From NCBI GenBank assembly GCA_905206195.1, contig CAJLGN010000039.1, forward strand, positions 1 through 8,511: DNA of 8,511 nt. The letters are read 5' to 3'. The position numbers were made by a program, and so were the translations under genes. The first letter of the stretch is position 1. Each line of letters opens with the position of its first letter. The notes below the pieces were generated by a model. That model searched no databases. It was not told the origin of the DNA and saw only the letters and a program-made list of their open reading frames with translations. The DNA comes from an uncultured Roseburia sp. (GTDB lineage: Bacteria; Bacillota; Clostridia; Lachnospirales; Lachnospiraceae). This document shows positions 6,869 to 8,511 of this stretch, piece after piece.

Positions 6869-8432
6869 CACACCGGATCTATTTTTAAAAAAAATATGGG
6901 CGAGGATACCGGCGACGGTGCGCATCACATTTTTCAGTGCGATTGTTATCGGCTTGATGGCGCATTTGTACCAGTTTACCAACAAGCTTTATAATTATGA
7001 TGAATTGCAGGTTCTTCCGGCGGGCTACGGCACAGGCGCGGAGTCCGGGCGATGGTTTTTGTCGATCATGGGAGATTGGGCTGCGGTGCAGTTTGGCAAT
7101 TATTCGATCCCGCTGTTAAACGGTATGATATCACTGTTGCTTCTGGCGATTTCGGCCGCGTTTGTGACAGATATGTTTGGGATGCAAAGTAAATTTTTTG
7201 CGGCTGCACTTGGCGGCTTTATGGTGGCGTTTCCGGCCGTTGTGTGTTCTTTCTATTTCATGTACACCGTGGTGTTTTACTATATTGCACTGTTCTTGAG
7301 CGTGCTGGCTGCGTGGCTCATTGTAAAGTTACCGCGCAATATTTTGGCGCACGGTGCGGCGGTGCTGTTGATCGCCTGCGCGGTGGGGACGTATCAGGCA
7401 TATTTTTCCAACACTGTCTGCCTGCTTCTGATGGCGGTGATCATGCTGTGTACGTCGAAGGAGAGAGGCTGGAAGGAAATTTTGCTTGCAGCCCTCCGCT
7501 ATCTTGCCGTGCTCGCTGGTGGATTGGTGCTCTACTTTGTCTTGAACAAGGCGCTGCTAGCGCACTGGGGGCTCGCCCTAAACGGCTATCAGGGGATTGA
7601 CACGATGGGACAGATCACGCTGCAGCAGCTTCTGACAGCGGTTGTGACCTGCTATAAAGAATTTGTGAAGTTGTGCTTTGCACATGTCAGTTATCTGAAT
7701 CCGACCAGCTACGTGAAAAAATGCTTCGCGCTCATTCTGTTGATTTATGCGGTGGGGGCGATCGGCAAGCTGTTCGGTGAGAAGGGATGTCCTGTCAAGA
7801 AAATTTTTATGGCTCTTGGGTTTTCTCTGCTTCCGCTGGGAAGCTTTCTGGTGTATGTGATGGTGCCGAACGGATGGGTGTACACGCTGATGGCGTACTC
7901 GGTTGTGTTTGTGCCCGTGTTTATGCTCGTGTGGGCCGATCGATTTTCCGCGGCATTTGATAAAAAGGCGTTCCTGCAAAAAGGAATCCAGTGGGCGGCG
8001 GCTCTGGTGTCCGCCGTGATGATCGGCGTGTATATCTGGTATGGAAACGGCTGCTACCTGTCGCTTGAATATACGAAGTATCATGATATGGCATATTATG
8101 AGACCATGGTCACACAGATCAAGAGCGTGGAGGGGTACCGCGACGATATGCCTGTCGCGATCATCGGAAATACGATCACGGATGACACGCACACCCTGGG
8201 AAGCATGCTGGGCGGCACCTTTGGTATGGACGGAAAGCTCGAGTCCAATATCAGCACCTACGCGAAGGCTGGAATCATGGCGAAGCTGCTCGGATTCGCT
8301 CCCTATTTCAGCGGCTACGAGGAGATCGTGGAGCTGATGGATACAAAGGAGGTGCAGGCGATGCCTTTCTATCCGGATGACGGATCTATTCGAGTCGTGG
8401 ACGGCACTGTGGTGGGGCGGCTTTCGGAGTGA
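6852..8432 (+). CDS. GtrC-like polytopic glycosyltransferase (glucosyl transferase GtrII family)
   Basis: A 526-residue integral membrane protein of the GtrII-type family (GT-C-like), which transfers a sugar from a polyprenyl-phosphate carrier to a polysaccharide on the outer face of the membrane. After a cytosolic start and a first helix (about 22-40), the conserved acidic/arginine loop appears: NYDE (48-51) and ESGRWF (64-69). These match the family's D/E and GRWF signature and probably form part of the active site. About ten more helices follow to residue 397, with GTYQAYFSN (179-187) another family-like block. The last 130 residues (398-526) are hydrophilic and probably extracytoplasmic. 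The ATG overlaps the GtrA-like gene by 17 bp and has GGGGAG (6837-6842) nine bases upstream. It completes a GtrB-GtrA-GtrC set. The sugar moved and the acceptor are not evident; glucose, mannose or fucose are possible. Confidence 0.82.
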   Translation: MKITFDTPDLFLKKIWARIPATVRITFFSAIVIGLMAHLYQFTNKLYNYDELQVLPAGYGTGAESGRWFLSIMGDWAAVQFGNYSIPLLNGMISLLLLAISAAFVTDMFGMQSKFFAAALGGFMVAFPAVVCSFYFMYTVVFYYIALFLSVLAAWLIVKLPRNILAHGAAVLLIACAVGTYQAYFSNTVCLLLMAVIMLCTSKERGWKEILLAALRYLAVLAGGLVLYFVLNKALLAHWGLALNGYQGIDTMGQITLQQLLTAVVTCYKEFVKLCFAHVSYLNPTSYVKKCFALILLIYAVGAIGKLFGEKGCPVKKIFMALGFSLLPLGSFLVYVMVPNGWVYTLMAYSVVFVPVFMLVWADRFSAAFDKKAFLQKGIQWAAALVSAVMIGVYIWYGNGCYLSLEYTKYHDMAYYETMVTQIKSVEGYRDDMPVAIIGNTITDDTHTLGSMLGGTFGMDGKLESNISTYAKAGIMAKLLGFAPYFSGYEEIVELMDTKEVQAMPFYPDDGSIRVVDGTVVGRLSE

Positions 8433-8511
8433 GCCTGCACAGAATGGGGTTGGAAGCGGGTGTCTGTCAGTAGATGGGTGGAGAGTGGGCGGAACTGCCG
8501 TGGGCAGAAAA
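8433..8511. other. Downstream flank of the operon, no supported gene
   Basis: These 79 bases after the last stop contain no convincing gene or completed terminator. CTGCC (8495-8499) and GGCAG (8503-8507) can form a short stem, but it is followed by A residues and the window ends there. A frame from the ATG at 8474 is open to the edge but has no ribosome binding site. Confidence 0.4.

Noticed and set aside
8495..8507. CTGCC-GTG-GGCAG stem as an operon terminator.
   Set aside because: The stem is only 5 bp and is followed by A residues instead of T, so it does not fit an intrinsic terminator on the plus strand; the window ends there.
8474..8511. Open frame from ATG at 8474 running off the right edge (begins MGGEWAELPWAE).
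   Set aside because: There is no ribosome binding site upstream and only 12 codons are visible.

Overview
The window looks like a bacterial surface-polysaccharide locus from a moderately GC-rich Gram-positive Firmicute, most likely a Lachnospiraceae-type Clostridium relative. This is inferred from the character of the encoded proteins (an AraC regulator with the N-terminal cupin style common in that group, a clostridial-type acyltransferase 3, strong AGGAGG-like ribosome binding sites and AT-rich intergenic regions). No rRNA or species marker is present, so the assignment is tentative.

Layout. Positions 1-839 hold the 3' part of a membrane acyltransferase (family 3) on the plus strand, cut by the window edge. 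It converges on an AraC-family regulator on the minus strand (861-1847). A 136-bp AT-rich divergent intergenic region (1848-1983) follows. It has a good promoter for the regulator, a probable -10 for the rightward operon, and three alternating copies of an AATCTAA half-site between them. From 1984 to 8432 six genes run in the same direction: gmd, fcl, manC, a GtrB-type polyprenyl-phosphate glycosyltransferase, a GtrA-type small membrane protein and a GtrC-type (glucosyl transferase GtrII family) polytopic glycosyltransferase. Spacing tightens along the operon: 156 bp with two strong hairpins between gmd and fcl, 18 bp between fcl and manC, then overlaps of 1, 4 and 17 bp. The last 79 bp hold no supported gene.

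How the genes fit together. ManC makes GDP-mannose from mannose-1-phosphate, Gmd dehydrates it to GDP-4-keto-6-deoxymannose, and Fcl epimerises and reduces that to GDP-L-fucose. The three Gtr-type genes form a classic lipid-linked side-branch module: GtrB charges undecaprenyl phosphate with a sugar, GtrA helps flip it, and GtrC transfers it to a polymer outside the membrane. Known Gtr modules mostly move glucose. Here the module is translationally coupled to a GDP-sugar pathway, and no other glycosyltransferase is in view. The central hypothesis is therefore that this is a Gtr-like system that puts L-fucose (or mannose) on a cell-wall polysaccharide, possibly controlled by the divergent AraC regulator and with O-acylation by the neighbouring acyltransferase. 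Enzyme family assignments are strong; the sugar, acceptor and regulation are inference.
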